DNA from: Actinomycetes bacterium
GTDB lineage: Bacteria > Actinomycetota > Actinomycetes > Actinomycetales > Cellulomonadaceae
Assembly: GCA_023401045.1 (NCBI GenBank)
Contig: JAEXEM010000069.1
Coordinates: 1-6,476, forward strand
DNA length: 6,476 nt
Reading direction: 5' to 3'
A model generated the notes under the pieces. It saw nothing but the letters and a program-made list of their open reading frames with translations, did not search any database and had not been told where the DNA came from. The translations under genes and the position numbers were made by a program. Below, in pieces: positions 1 through 6,339 of the stretch (position 1 is its first letter; every line of letters starts with the position of its first letter).

Positions 1-606
1 GCCAACGGCCTCGACCAGCGCGCCTTCATCCGCGCCGGGCAGCGCCTGACGATCCCCGGGGCCGGCGGCACCGCGGCCGCACCCGCCGCCGCACCCGCCG
101 CCGCGCCCGCCTCGACGCAGCTCGTCGGCAACACGTTCGCGGGCCGGACCTACCCCGACCACGTCGTCGGGGCCGCGAACGAGAACAAGGCCACCCTCCT
201 GGCCACCGGCGTGCCCTCGCGCGCGCAGATGCAGGAGAAGGTCGCAGCCACCGCGCGCCAGATGGGGGTCGACCCCGCGCTCGCGCAGGCGGTCGCCTTC
301 CAGGAGTCGGGGTTCGTCCACTCCTCCGTCTCCCCCGCCAACGCCATCGGCACGATGCAGGTCATCCCGTCGTCCGGCGAGTGGGCGTCGCAGCTCGTCG
401 GGCGTCACCTCAACCTGCTCGACCCGGACGACAACGTCGTCGCGGGCGTCGCCATCCTGCGCTCGCTCGTGCGGACCTCGCCCGACCTCCCGACCGCGAT
501 CGCGTCGTACTACCAGGGCTCGGCGTCGGTGAAGCGCAACGGGATGTTCTCCGACACGCGCCGCTACGTGGCGAACGTGCAGACCCTCATGACGCGCTTC
601 GCCTGA
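1..606 (+). CDS. LysM / SLT-domain lytic transglycosylase, 5' end missing
   Basis: This is the C-terminal 201 residues of a cell-wall lytic protein whose start lies before the window. The open frame runs from base 1 to TGA at 604-606. Visible residues 1-20 end in RAGQRLTIPG, the typical end of a LysM peptidoglycan-binding repeat. An Ala/Pro-rich linker follows (about 21-40). From about residue 77 comes an SLT (goose-lysozyme-like) transglycosylase domain: AFQESGF carries the presumed catalytic Glu at visible residue 102, followed by IGTMQVIP (116-123), the counterpart of the family's GLMQLMP, and IASYYQG (167-173), the counterpart of AAYNAG. The family cleaves the MurNAc-GlcNAc bond of peptidoglycan to give 1,6-anhydro ends, outside the membrane. 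A signal peptide and more LysM repeats would be expected upstream but cannot be seen. An internal GTG at 211 would give only the catalytic part and is unlikely, because the coding frame and LysM homology continue upstream of it. The gene precedes a PASTA kinase on the same strand. Confidence 0.93.
   Translation, partial: ANGLDQRAFIRAGQRLTIPGAGGTAAAPAAAPAAAPASTQLVGNTFAGRTYPDHVVGAANENKATLLATGVPSRAQMQEKVAATARQMGVDPALAQAVAFQESGFVHSSVSPANAIGTMQVIPSSGEWASQLVGRHLNLLDPDDNVVAGVAILRSLVRTSPDLPTAIASYYQGSASVKRNGMFSDTRRYVANVQTLMTRFA
79..111 (+). repeat. 12-bp tandem repeat encoding the Ala/Pro linker
   Basis: The unit GCACCCGCCGCC occurs at 79-90 and 91-102 and is followed by a partial copy with one change (GCGCCCGCC, 103-111). 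It encodes the APAA-type linker between the LysM repeat and the catalytic domain. Such linkers are flexible spacers and may vary in length between strains by repeat slippage; that variability is inference. Confidence 0.8.
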
Positions 607-643
607 CGCGGCCAGGCTCCCCGGTTCCGCCCGCCCTCGCCCG

Positions 644-656
644 TAGACTGCCGCGC
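644..656 (+). promoter_or_regulatory. Leaderless -10 element of the kinase gene
   Basis: TAGACT at 644-649 fits the actinobacterial TANNNT -10 consensus. Exactly 7 bases separate it from the GTG start at 657, the geometry of a leaderless transcript that begins on the start codon. It contains the only TpA step between the two genes (607-656), and no Shine-Dalgarno-like sequence precedes the GTG. I see no clear -35 element. Both the lack of a ribosome site and the -10 position support GTG 657 as the start. Confidence 0.72.
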
Positions 657-2633
657 GTGGGAGCCACCGTCACCGATCCGCTCGTCGGCCGCATGGTCGG
701 CGGGCGCTACGAGGTCGTCTCCCGGATCGCGCGCGGCGGCATGGCCACCGTGTACCTCGCCGTCGACCGTCGGCTCGACCGGGAGGTCGCGCTCAAGGTC
801 ATGCACCCGCACCTCGCCGAGGGAGACTCCGGCGGGGCGTTCGTCGCGCGCTTCCGGCGGGAGGCCCGCAGCGCCGCCCGCCTCACCCACCCCGGTCTCG
901 TCGCGGTCTTCGACCAGGGCGTCGACGGCGGGACGAGCTACCTCACGATGGAGTACGTCGCCGGGACCAACCTGCGCCGACGGATCTCCCAGGAGGGGTC
1001 CCTCACGCTGCGCGAGGCCCTGCGCGTGACCGAGAGCGTCCTCGACGCTCTCGCCGTCGCGCACCGCACTGGCCTCGTCCACCGGGACGTCAAGCCCGAG
1101 AACGTCCTCATCGGCGAGGACGACCGGGTCCGGGTCGCCGACTTCGGGCTCGCCCGGGCCGTCACCGAGGTGACGGCCACGTCGACCGGCACGGTGCTCG
1201 GCACCGTCGCCTACCTCGCGCCGGAGCTCGTCCAGCACGGGACCGCGGACCCGCGCACGGACGTCTACGCCGTCGGCGTCATGCTCTTCGAGATGCTCAC
1301 GGGCGGGCAGCCGTTCACCGGCGAGACGCCCATCCAGGTCGCGCTCCAGCACGTGACGACGCAGGTGCCCGCGCCGTCGACACGTGTGGAGTGGGTGCCC
1401 TCGGAGGTCGACGAGCTCGTGGCGGCGCTCGCCGCGCACGACCCCGCCGACCGTCCTGTCGACGCGACGTCCGCGCTCCACCTCGTGCGGCGGACGCGTG
1501 CCGCACTCGACGAGGTCGTGCTCGACCGCCGCGCCGACGTCGTCCCGGCGGACGACCTCCCCACGACGACCGACGACGACGCGCTCGACGACGACCTGCT
1601 CGACGACGACGGCTCGGCCGACGGCGACGCGACGACGCACGTCCCCGTCGGTGCGCACGCACGCGGCGGCACCGTCGCCCTCCCGATCGGGCTGGGCGCG
1701 GCCGCCGGGACGCCGCCACCCGCGCGGCGGCGCCGCCTGGCGCTGCTGCTCGGCCTCGTCGGTGCGCTCGTCCTCGCCGGGCTCGGCGCCTGGTGGTTCG
1801 TCGCAGCCGGTCCCGGCGCGTACACGCAGGTCCCCGACGTCGTCGAGGTGTCCGAGGACGAGGCCGTCGCGGCGCTCGAGGACGCCGGTCTCGCGCACAC
1901 GCGCGACGAGGCGTTCGACGACGAGGTCGAGGCCGGTGCGGTCGTCTCGACCGACCCGGGGCCCGGTGAGCGCGTCCGCAAGGACGGCACCGTGACGTAC
2001 GTCGTGTCGAAGGGGCCCGACCTCGTGGTCGTCCCCGAGGGGCTCGTCGGGGCGATGCAGGCCGACGCCGAGGACGCGCTCGAGGCGGCGGACCTCGAGG
2101 CGGCCTACGGCGACCCGGAGCACCACGACGAGGCCCCGACCGGGAGCGTGCTGAGCGCGCGCCTCACGGACGGGTCCGACGTCGAGGCCGGGGCGCAGGT
2201 GCGCCGCGGCAGCATCGTCACGCTCGTCCTCTCCGCAGGCCCCGCCCCGGTGACGGTCACCTCCGTCGTCAACATCACGGTCGAGGCGGCGCAGGAGCAG
2301 CTCGCACCGGACGCGCTCACCGTCGAGGCGATCGAGGCGTTCCACGACTCGGTGCCGGCCGGCCGGATCATCGAGCAGTCCCCCGTCGCGGGTGCGACAG
2401 CGCACCGTGGGGACGTCGTCACCGTCACGGTGTCGAAGGGCCCTGAGCCGGTCGTCGTCCCGAACGTCGTCCAGGTGGACTACGACAAGGCGAAGGCCCA
2501 GCTCGAGGAGGCCGGCTTCAAGGTCGAGCGCAAGAACTCCTGGGGCGGCCTCATCGGCCGCGTCGTCGACCAGAGCGTCCCCGGTGGGCAGACGGCACCC
2601 AAGGGCAGCACGATCACGCTCACCGTCGTCTGA
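657..2633 (+). CDS. Membrane Ser/Thr protein kinase with four PASTA repeats (PknB/PknL type)
   Basis: This is a 658-aa receptor kinase. The kinase domain (about 18-285) has a glycine loop IARGGMATV (24-32), the ATP lysine K47 in VALKV, a probable helix-C Glu69, the catalytic loop HRDVKPEN (142-149, D144), DFG (162-164) and APE (188-190). Activation-loop threonines T175 and T177 align with the autophosphorylated T171/T173 of Mycobacterium PknB. An Asp-rich linker (about 299-323) leads to RRRR (357-360) and one membrane helix (361-384). Four PASTA repeats follow outside the cell: about 388-453, 456-527, 530-594 and 597-658. PASTA domains in this family bind peptidoglycan fragments or lipid II and control cell-wall synthesis and division. 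The position beside class II aroG matches pknL of mycobacteria and corynebacteria; the PASTA tail is also PknB-like, so I assign no symbol. The GTG start at 657 is chosen for the leaderless promoter. Extending further upstream would overlap the transglycosylase gene. ATG 693 is a weaker alternative that starts just before the kinase fold. Confidence 0.96.
   Translation: MGATVTDPLVGRMVGGRYEVVSRIARGGMATVYLAVDRRLDREVALKVMHPHLAEGDSGGAFVARFRREARSAARLTHPGLVAVFDQGVDGGTSYLTMEYVAGTNLRRRISQEGSLTLREALRVTESVLDALAVAHRTGLVHRDVKPENVLIGEDDRVRVADFGLARAVTEVTATSTGTVLGTVAYLAPELVQHGTADPRTDVYAVGVMLFEMLTGGQPFTGETPIQVALQHVTTQVPAPSTRVEWVPSEVDELVAALAAHDPADRPVDATSALHLVRRTRAALDEVVLDRRADVVPADDLPTTTDDDALDDDLLDDDGSADGDATTHVPVGAHARGGTVALPIGLGAAAGTPPPARRRRLALLLGLVGALVLAGLGAWWFVAAGPGAYTQVPDVVEVSEDEAVAALEDAGLAHTRDEAFDDEVEAGAVVSTDPGPGERVRKDGTVTYVVSKGPDLVVVPEGLVGAMQADAEDALEAADLEAAYGDPEHHDEAPTGSVLSARLTDGSDVEAGAQVRRGSIVTLVLSAGPAPVTVTSVVNITVEAAQEQLAPDALTVEAIEAFHDSVPAGRIIEQSPVAGATAHRGDVVTVTVSKGPEPVVVPNVVQVDYDKAKAQLEEAGFKVERKNSWGGLIGRVVDQSVPGGQTAPKGSTITLTVV
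1583..1610 (+). repeat. 15-bp direct repeat in the Asp-rich juxtamembrane linker of the kinase
   Basis: GCTCGACGACGAC occurs at 1583-1595 and 1598-1610, a 15-bp period. It lies in a longer GAC-rich stretch (about 1563-1630) that encodes clusters of three aspartates. The segment joins the kinase domain to the basic residues before the membrane helix and is probably disordered. Its acidity next to RRRR is visible; any regulatory role is inference. Confidence 0.65.
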
Positions 2634-2727
2634 CCCACGCCTGAACCGGCCACGCGACACCCGGTGCGCCCGCACAGGTGCGCACCACAGCCGGAGAGGC
2701 GTCGATCGCCGCACGGGCCCGGGCGCC

Positions 2728-2765
2728 ACGGAGCCCCGGCCGGGTCCTCCCCGCCGGGGCTCCGT
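2728..2765. terminator. Perfect 13-bp hairpin, probable bidirectional terminator between convergent genes
   Basis: ACGGAGCCCCGGC at 2728-2740 pairs without mismatch with GCCGGGGCTCCGT at 2753-2765. The 12-base loop can form three further pairs (2742-2744 with 2749-2751) after one C-C mismatch. It starts 95 bases after the kinase stop and ends 10 bases after the aroG stop, so it can end both transcripts. There is no T-run on either side. Strong hairpins lacking a U-tail are common terminators in high-GC actinobacteria. The rest of the 142-bp gap holds only short GC-rich repeats, such as the palindrome GGTGCGCACC at 2677-2686. Confidence 0.8.
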
Positions 2766-2775
2766 CGTCGTGGTC

Positions 2776-4128
2776 TCAGGCCCGCCGCAGCAGCTCGACG
2801 ACCTGGAACGCCATCTCCAGCGACTGCTGGTGGTTGAGGCGCGGGTCGACGAGCGTCTCGTAGCGCAGCGCGAGGCCCTCGTCGTCGATCTCCTCGGTGC
2901 CGCCGAGCACCTCGGTGACGTCGTCACCGGTGAGCTCGACGTGCAGGCCGCCGGGGATCGTCCCCAGCGCACGGTGGACCTCGAAGAAGCCGGCCACCTC
3001 GTCCATGACGTCGCTGAAGCGGCGTGTCTTGTACCCGGTGGCCGACGTGATGCCGTTGCCGTGCATCGGGTCGCACACCCAGGTGACGGGGCGGCCGTCG
3101 GCGGTGACCTTCTCCACGAGCGCGGGCAGCAGGTCACGGACCTTGCCGGCACCCATGCGCGTGACGAACGTCAGCCGCCCCGGCTCCCCCGTGGGGTTGA
3201 GCCGGTCGATGAGCGCGATCGCGTCGTCGCCCGTCGCCGTCGGGCCGAGCTTGACGCCGACCGGGTTCTGCACACGCGAGAAGAAGTCGACGTGCGCCTC
3301 GTCGAGCCGCCGCGTGCGCTCACCGATCCACACGAAGTGCGCCGAGCAGTCGTAGGCCAGGCCGGTGCGCGAGTCGATCCGCGTGAGGGGCCGCTCGTAG
3401 TCGAGCAGCAGCCCCTCGTGGGCGGAGAAGAAGTCGACCGTGCGCAGGGCCTCGAAGTCCGCCCCGCAGGCCGCCATGAACCTGATGGCCCGGTCGATCT
3501 CGGCCGCGATCTCCTCGTAGCGCGAGTACGCGGGGTTCGCGGTGAAGCCGCGGTTCCACTCGTGGACGCGCAGCAGGGACGCGAAGCCACCGGTCGTGAA
3601 CGCCCGGATGAGGTTGAGCGTCGACGCCGAGGTGTGGTACGCCTCGAGCAGCCGCTGCGGGTCCGGCGTACGCGCCTCCGGCGTGAAGTCGAACCCGTTG
3701 ATGATGTCGCCGCGGAAGGCGGGCAGCGTGACACCGTCACGCGTCTCGACGTCCGACGAGCGCGGCTTGGCGTACTGACCCGCCATCCGGCCCATCTTCA
3801 CCACGGGCAGGCTCGCGCCGTACGTGAGCACGACGGCCATCTGCAGGATCGTCTTGATCCTGTTGCGGATGTTGTCCGCCGTCGCGGACGCGAACGTCTC
3901 CGCGCAGTCCCCGCCCTGGAGGACGAACGCCTCGCCGCGCTGCGCCGCCGCGAGCTGCGCCCGCAGCGCGTCCGCCTCACCGGCGAAGACGAGCGGCGGC
4001 AGCGTCGCGAGACGGTCGCGGACGCGACGGACCTCGGCCGGGTCGGGCCACTGCGGCTGCTGCGCGACCGCCAGCGTCTCCCAGGCGTCGAGGCCCGCGA
4101 CGAGCTGCGGGTCCGGCTCGACGCTCAC
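2776..4128 (-). CDS. aroG: Class II 3-deoxy-7-phosphoheptulonate (DAHP) synthase
   Basis: A complete 450-aa cytoplasmic enzyme that condenses phosphoenolpyruvate and erythrose 4-phosphate to DAHP, the first step of the shikimate pathway. It is the plant-like class II form. Compared from memory with M. tuberculosis AroG, the metal ligands are all present: C75 in QGGDCAE, H356 in CDPMHGN, E398 in HVELTGDD and D428 in LVDPRLN. Substrate-binding residues R114, K121, E270-R271, K293 and R324 are present as well. Length is close to the mycobacterial protein (about 462 aa), with a slightly shorter N-terminus; that region carries allosteric and chorismate-mutase contacts in the mycobacterial enzyme. 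The start is GTG at 4128, which overlaps the pfp stop as GTGA. A longer frame opening at 4185 would lie inside pfp and adds 19 mostly basic residues unlike the family. No obvious Shine-Dalgarno site precedes the GTG, consistent with translational coupling to pfp. Feedback regulation by aromatic amino acids is expected from the family but not visible here. Confidence 0.97.
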   Translation of the reverse strand: MSVEPDPQLVAGLDAWETLAVAQQPQWPDPAEVRRVRDRLATLPPLVFAGEADALRAQLAAAQRGEAFVLQGGDCAETFASATADNIRNRIKTILQMAVVLTYGASLPVVKMGRMAGQYAKPRSSDVETRDGVTLPAFRGDIINGFDFTPEARTPDPQRLLEAYHTSASTLNLIRAFTTGGFASLLRVHEWNRGFTANPAYSRYEEIAAEIDRAIRFMAACGADFEALRTVDFFSAHEGLLLDYERPLTRIDSRTGLAYDCSAHFVWIGERTRRLDEAHVDFFSRVQNPVGVKLGPTATGDDAIALIDRLNPTGEPGRLTFVTRMGAGKVRDLLPALVEKVTADGRPVTWVCDPMHGNGITSATGYKTRRFSDVMDEVAGFFEVHRALGTIPGGLHVELTGDDVTEVLGGTEEIDDEGLALRYETLVDPRLNHQQSLEMAFQVVELLRRA

Positions 4129-5345
4129 GCGTGGCTCGCGCGGGCGAACGGCTGACCGATGTCGGCGAGCATGGCGCCGAACCACGGCTGGTCGACGTCG
4201 AACGCCTTGCCGCCGGCGATGCGGGGGAACTCGATCGCGCGCAGGCGGTCGCCGTTCTCCTCGTCGTGGCCGATGACGCCGGACTCACCGCGCAGCGCGC
4301 ACTCGACGGCCAGGTCGGTCATCGACTTGATGAGGCGCAGGTCCTCCGGGTGCGCGGCCGCGGCACGCGAGTAGTACCCGGACTTCTGGACCATGACCTT
4401 CTCGGCGCCGAGCTTGGCCGCGAACTGCTTGGCGAACCACTGGCCGGGGTTGATCGTGTCGAGCTTGACGTGCCCGAACGGGTCACGCTCGACGGTCTCG
4501 CCGGCGGCCTCGAGCTGCTCGACGATCTCGTGCATGCCCGCACCCTCGGAGAGGAAGATGTTGACGTTGCCGATCTCGTCCATGACGGCCTTGAGGCGCT
4601 CGGCCTCGGCGTCGATGTCGAGCGCGAGCTCGGGCAGGAAGACGGCGTGGACGTCCCACCGCTCCTTGGTCAGGCCGATGCCCGGGACCCACTCCTGCAG
4701 GTCGAGCCACTTGCGGTACTCGGCGGCGGCCGCCGCGGTGAGCCAGCCGCAGTGGCGGCCCATGACCTCGTGGACGATGAGCATGCGCGGGCCCGAGCGG
4801 TGCTCGCCGATGATGTTGCGCGCGAAGCCGGCGGCCTCGTCGGCAGCGGTCCACGCGCCGAGCGACTGGCGGATCGGCACGACGTCGTTGTCGATCGTCT
4901 TCGGCAGGCCGACGACCGTGAGCTCGTAGCCGTTCTCGTGCAGGTACGCGGCGAGGTCGGCGGCGGTCGTGTTCGTGTCGTCCCCACCGATGGTGTGGAG
5001 CACGTCGACGCCGTCGGCCTTGAGCTGCTCGGCGGCGACCTTGAGCGGGTCCTCGCCCTCCTTCACCAGGCCGCGCTTGACGCAGTCCTTGGCGTTCGTC
5101 AGCTTGACGCGGGAGTTGCCGATCGGGGAGCCGCCGAAGCGGTGGAGGACACCGGCCTTGGCACGCACCTCGGGCGTGACGGTGATCGACTCACCCAGCA
5201 GCAGACCGTGGTAGCCGTGCTGGTAGGCGATGATCTCGACCTCGGGCGCGATCTCGGTGTACCGCTCGATGAGACCCCCGACCGCGGAGGACAGGCAGGG
5301 AGCGAAACCGCCGGCGGTCAGAAGGGCGACGCGACGGACCGACAT
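4125..5345 (-). CDS. pfp: Pyrophosphate-dependent fructose-6-phosphate 1-phosphotransferase (PPi-PFK)
   Basis: A complete 406-aa cytoplasmic enzyme of the phosphofructokinase family, interconverting fructose 6-phosphate plus PPi and fructose 1,6-bisphosphate plus Pi. Two residues mark PPi use: GGDDT (120-124) has Asp123 where ATP-dependent PfkA has Gly104, and PKTIDND (148-154) has Lys149 where E. coli has Gly124. Asp152 is the catalytic base. MGRHCGWL (195-202) and LSEGAG (265-270) form the sugar-phosphate site. The length is that of the roughly 400-aa PPi enzyme of Propionibacterium, not the 320-aa ATP enzyme. ATG 5345 is chosen because GAGAGGTG lies 6 bases upstream; an in-frame GTG at 5354 falls inside that site. 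The stop TGA (4127-4125) overlaps the aroG GTG start. Because the reaction is reversible it can serve glycolysis and gluconeogenesis. Whether the organism also has an ATP-PFK cannot be seen. Confidence 0.95.
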   Translation of the reverse strand: MSVRRVALLTAGGFAPCLSSAVGGLIERYTEIAPEVEIIAYQHGYHGLLLGESITVTPEVRAKAGVLHRFGGSPIGNSRVKLTNAKDCVKRGLVKEGEDPLKVAAEQLKADGVDVLHTIGGDDTNTTAADLAAYLHENGYELTVVGLPKTIDNDVVPIRQSLGAWTAADEAAGFARNIIGEHRSGPRMLIVHEVMGRHCGWLTAAAAAEYRKWLDLQEWVPGIGLTKERWDVHAVFLPELALDIDAEAERLKAVMDEIGNVNIFLSEGAGMHEIVEQLEAAGETVERDPFGHVKLDTINPGQWFAKQFAAKLGAEKVMVQKSGYYSRAAAAHPEDLRLIKSMTDLAVECALRGESGVIGHDEENGDRLRAIEFPRIAGGKAFDVDQPWFGAMLADIGQPFARASHA

Positions 5346-5351
5346 GGGACA

Positions 5352-5359
5352 CACCTCTC
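5352..5359 (-). promoter_or_regulatory. Ribosome binding site of pfp
   Basis: On the minus strand GAGAGGTG (5359-5352) precedes ATG 5345 with 6 bases between. It matches the 16S anti-Shine-Dalgarno core AGGTG and decides the start against GTG 5354, which begins within the site itself. Confidence 0.75.
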
Positions 5360-5438
5360 GTTGGGTCGAGCACTGGACGGCGCGGACGCGGGGCGCGCCC
5401 GGGCCGTCGCCAAGCGTGGGGCCCGTCCTCGACGCCCT

Positions 5439-5457
5439 CCCGGGACCGAGGTCCGGG
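5439..5457. other. GC hairpin in the plsC-pfp gap
   Basis: CCCGG(G)ACC at 5439-5447 can pair with the facing strand at 5450-5457, leaving one bulged G and a tiny CGAG or GA loop. It lies about midway in the 194-bp gap between the acyltransferase stop and the pfp start. It could be a weak terminator, a leader structure of pfp, or chance in GC-rich DNA. There is no T-run. Confidence 0.35.
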
Positions 5458-5486
5458 GGTGCCGCGAACGGGTGCGCAGGTCACGG

Positions 5487-5526
5487 CGGGCACGCACCGT
5501 CGGGCACGCGCACGCTCCCGGCACGC
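5487..5526. repeat. Short direct repeats upstream of pfp
   Basis: CGGGCACGC occurs at 5487-5495 and 5501-5509 (14-bp period), and a copy lacking one G (CGGCACGC) at 5519-5526. They lie between the candidate -10 of pfp and its coding start. They may be a protein-binding site or simply GC-rich sequence; I cannot name a regulator. Confidence 0.35.
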
Positions 5527-5539
5527 GGCCGGGTCGTTC

Positions 5540-6334
5540 TCATCCTACTGACGGCGGGGTCTCGTCCTGCGGCGGGACCGGAACCTGGACATCGGGCACC
5601 GGACGGCCCCCGGGAGCGGCCGGCAGCTGCTCGCCCCGCTCGGCGGCGGGGTGCCCGGTCGCGATGCGGGCCTTCTGGGTCGCCGCGTAGACGTCGACGT
5701 ACTCCTGGCCCGACAGGCTCATGATGGCGTACATGATCTCGTCGGTCACCGACCGCAGGATGAACCGGTCGTTCTCCATGCCGCGGTAGCGCGAGAAGTC
5801 GAGGGGCTCACCGATGACGACGCCGATGCGCATGATCTTGGGGATCCTGCGCCCGAGCGGCTGGGCGACGTCGGTCCCGACCATCGCGACGGGCACGACG
5901 GGTGCGCCGGACTCGAGCGCGAGACGCGCCACGCCGGTCTTCCCGCGGTAGAGCCGCCCGTCGGGGCTGCGCGTTCCCTCGGGGTAGATCCCGAACAGCC
6001 CGCCCTCGGCGAGCCGGCGCATGCCGGTGCGCAGCGCGGCCTCCCCTGCCTTGCCGCCCCCACGGTCGACCGGGATGGTGCCGACGCCGCGCATGAACCC
6101 CGCGGTGAGCCGGCCCTTGATCCCGCGCCCTGTGAAGTACTCCTGCTTGCCGATGAAGACGATCTCCCGGTCGAGCACGATCGGCAGGAAGAACGAGTCG
6201 ATGACGGCGAGATGGTTGCTCGCGAGGATGGCGCCACCCTCTGCGGGGACGTGCTGGGCGCCGCGCACCCACGGCCGGTAGACCAGGCGCAGCAGGGGTC
6301 CGACGAACACCCGCTTCATCAACCAGTAGAACAA
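5540..6334 (-). CDS. PlsC-family 1-acyl-sn-glycerol-3-phosphate acyltransferase
   Basis: A complete 264-aa protein. It has all four blocks of the glycerophosphate acyltransferase superfamily: NHLAVID (40-46) with the HX4D catalytic pair H41 and D46, VGTIPVDR (84-91), FGIYPEGTRS (114-123) with the substrate-binding EGTR, and VPVAMVG (147-153). The family moves an acyl chain to the sn-2 position of lysophosphatidate to give phosphatidate at the inner face of the membrane. The N-terminus (residues 2-19) is hydrophobic and probably membrane-associated, and the last 40 residues are a Pro/Gly-rich tail outside the fold. The start is taken as TTG 6334, giving the family's typical FYW N-terminus, 5 bases after GAGGAG. 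The in-frame frame opening at 6463 would add 43 Arg-rich residues and cross the divergent promoter. ATG 6319 is a minor alternative. A homologue sits near aroG in mycobacteria (Rv2182c), consistent with conserved order. Exact acyl acceptor is not determined by sequence. Confidence 0.9.
   Translation of the reverse strand: MFYWLMKRVFVGPLLRLVYRPWVRGAQHVPAEGGAILASNHLAVIDSFFLPIVLDREIVFIGKQEYFTGRGIKGRLTAGFMRGVGTIPVDRGGGKAGEAALRTGMRRLAEGGLFGIYPEGTRSPDGRLYRGKTGVARLALESGAPVVPVAMVGTDVAQPLGRRIPKIMRIGVVIGEPLDFSRYRGMENDRFILRSVTDEIMYAIMSLSGQEYVDVYAATQKARIATGHPAAERGEQLPAAPGGRPVPDVQVPVPPQDETPPSVG
5542..5547 (-). promoter_or_regulatory. Candidate -10 element for pfp-aroG
   Basis: On the minus strand TAGGAT (5547-5542) fits TANNNT and overlaps the last codons and stop of the upstream acyltransferase gene. 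It contains the nearest TpA step upstream of pfp; the 194-bp gap itself has none. If used, the transcript would start near 5535 and carry a leader of about 190 bases. No good -35 is visible, so this is tentative. The alternative is that pfp-aroG is read only from the promoter ahead of the acyltransferase. Confidence 0.35.
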
Positions 6335-6339
6335 CGTGT

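Noticed and set aside
381..656. Upstream extension of the kinase frame to 381
   Set aside because: It lies out of frame inside the transglycosylase gene, encodes Arg/Pro-rich low-complexity sequence, and the leaderless promoter points to GTG 657.
564..3152. Minus-strand open frame of 862 codons opposite the kinase gene
   Set aside because: It crosses the kinase gene, the terminator and part of aroG. Its product is Arg/Asp/Val-rich with no recognisable domain. Such long antisense frames are expected in GC-rich DNA.
2392..4155. Plus-strand open frame of 587 codons opposite aroG
   Set aside because: Low-complexity Arg-rich composition, overlap with the real kinase end and with aroG on the other strand, and no start signals. 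Complement of a well-supported gene.
4129..4185. Longer N-terminus for aroG from 4185
   Set aside because: The extra 19 residues are mostly basic, lie fully within pfp, and lack family similarity; the GTGA overlap is the normal coupled arrangement.
5391..5425. GC palindromes GGGCGCGCCC and CGGGCC/GGCCCG as a terminator
   Set aside because: Short stems of 5 to 6 bp with no T-run; easily formed by chance at this base composition.
4131..5690. Plus-strand open frame of 519 codons opposite pfp
   Set aside because: Val/Leu/Asp/Arg-rich mirror of pfp codons, no family motifs, and it runs over the gap into the acyltransferase.
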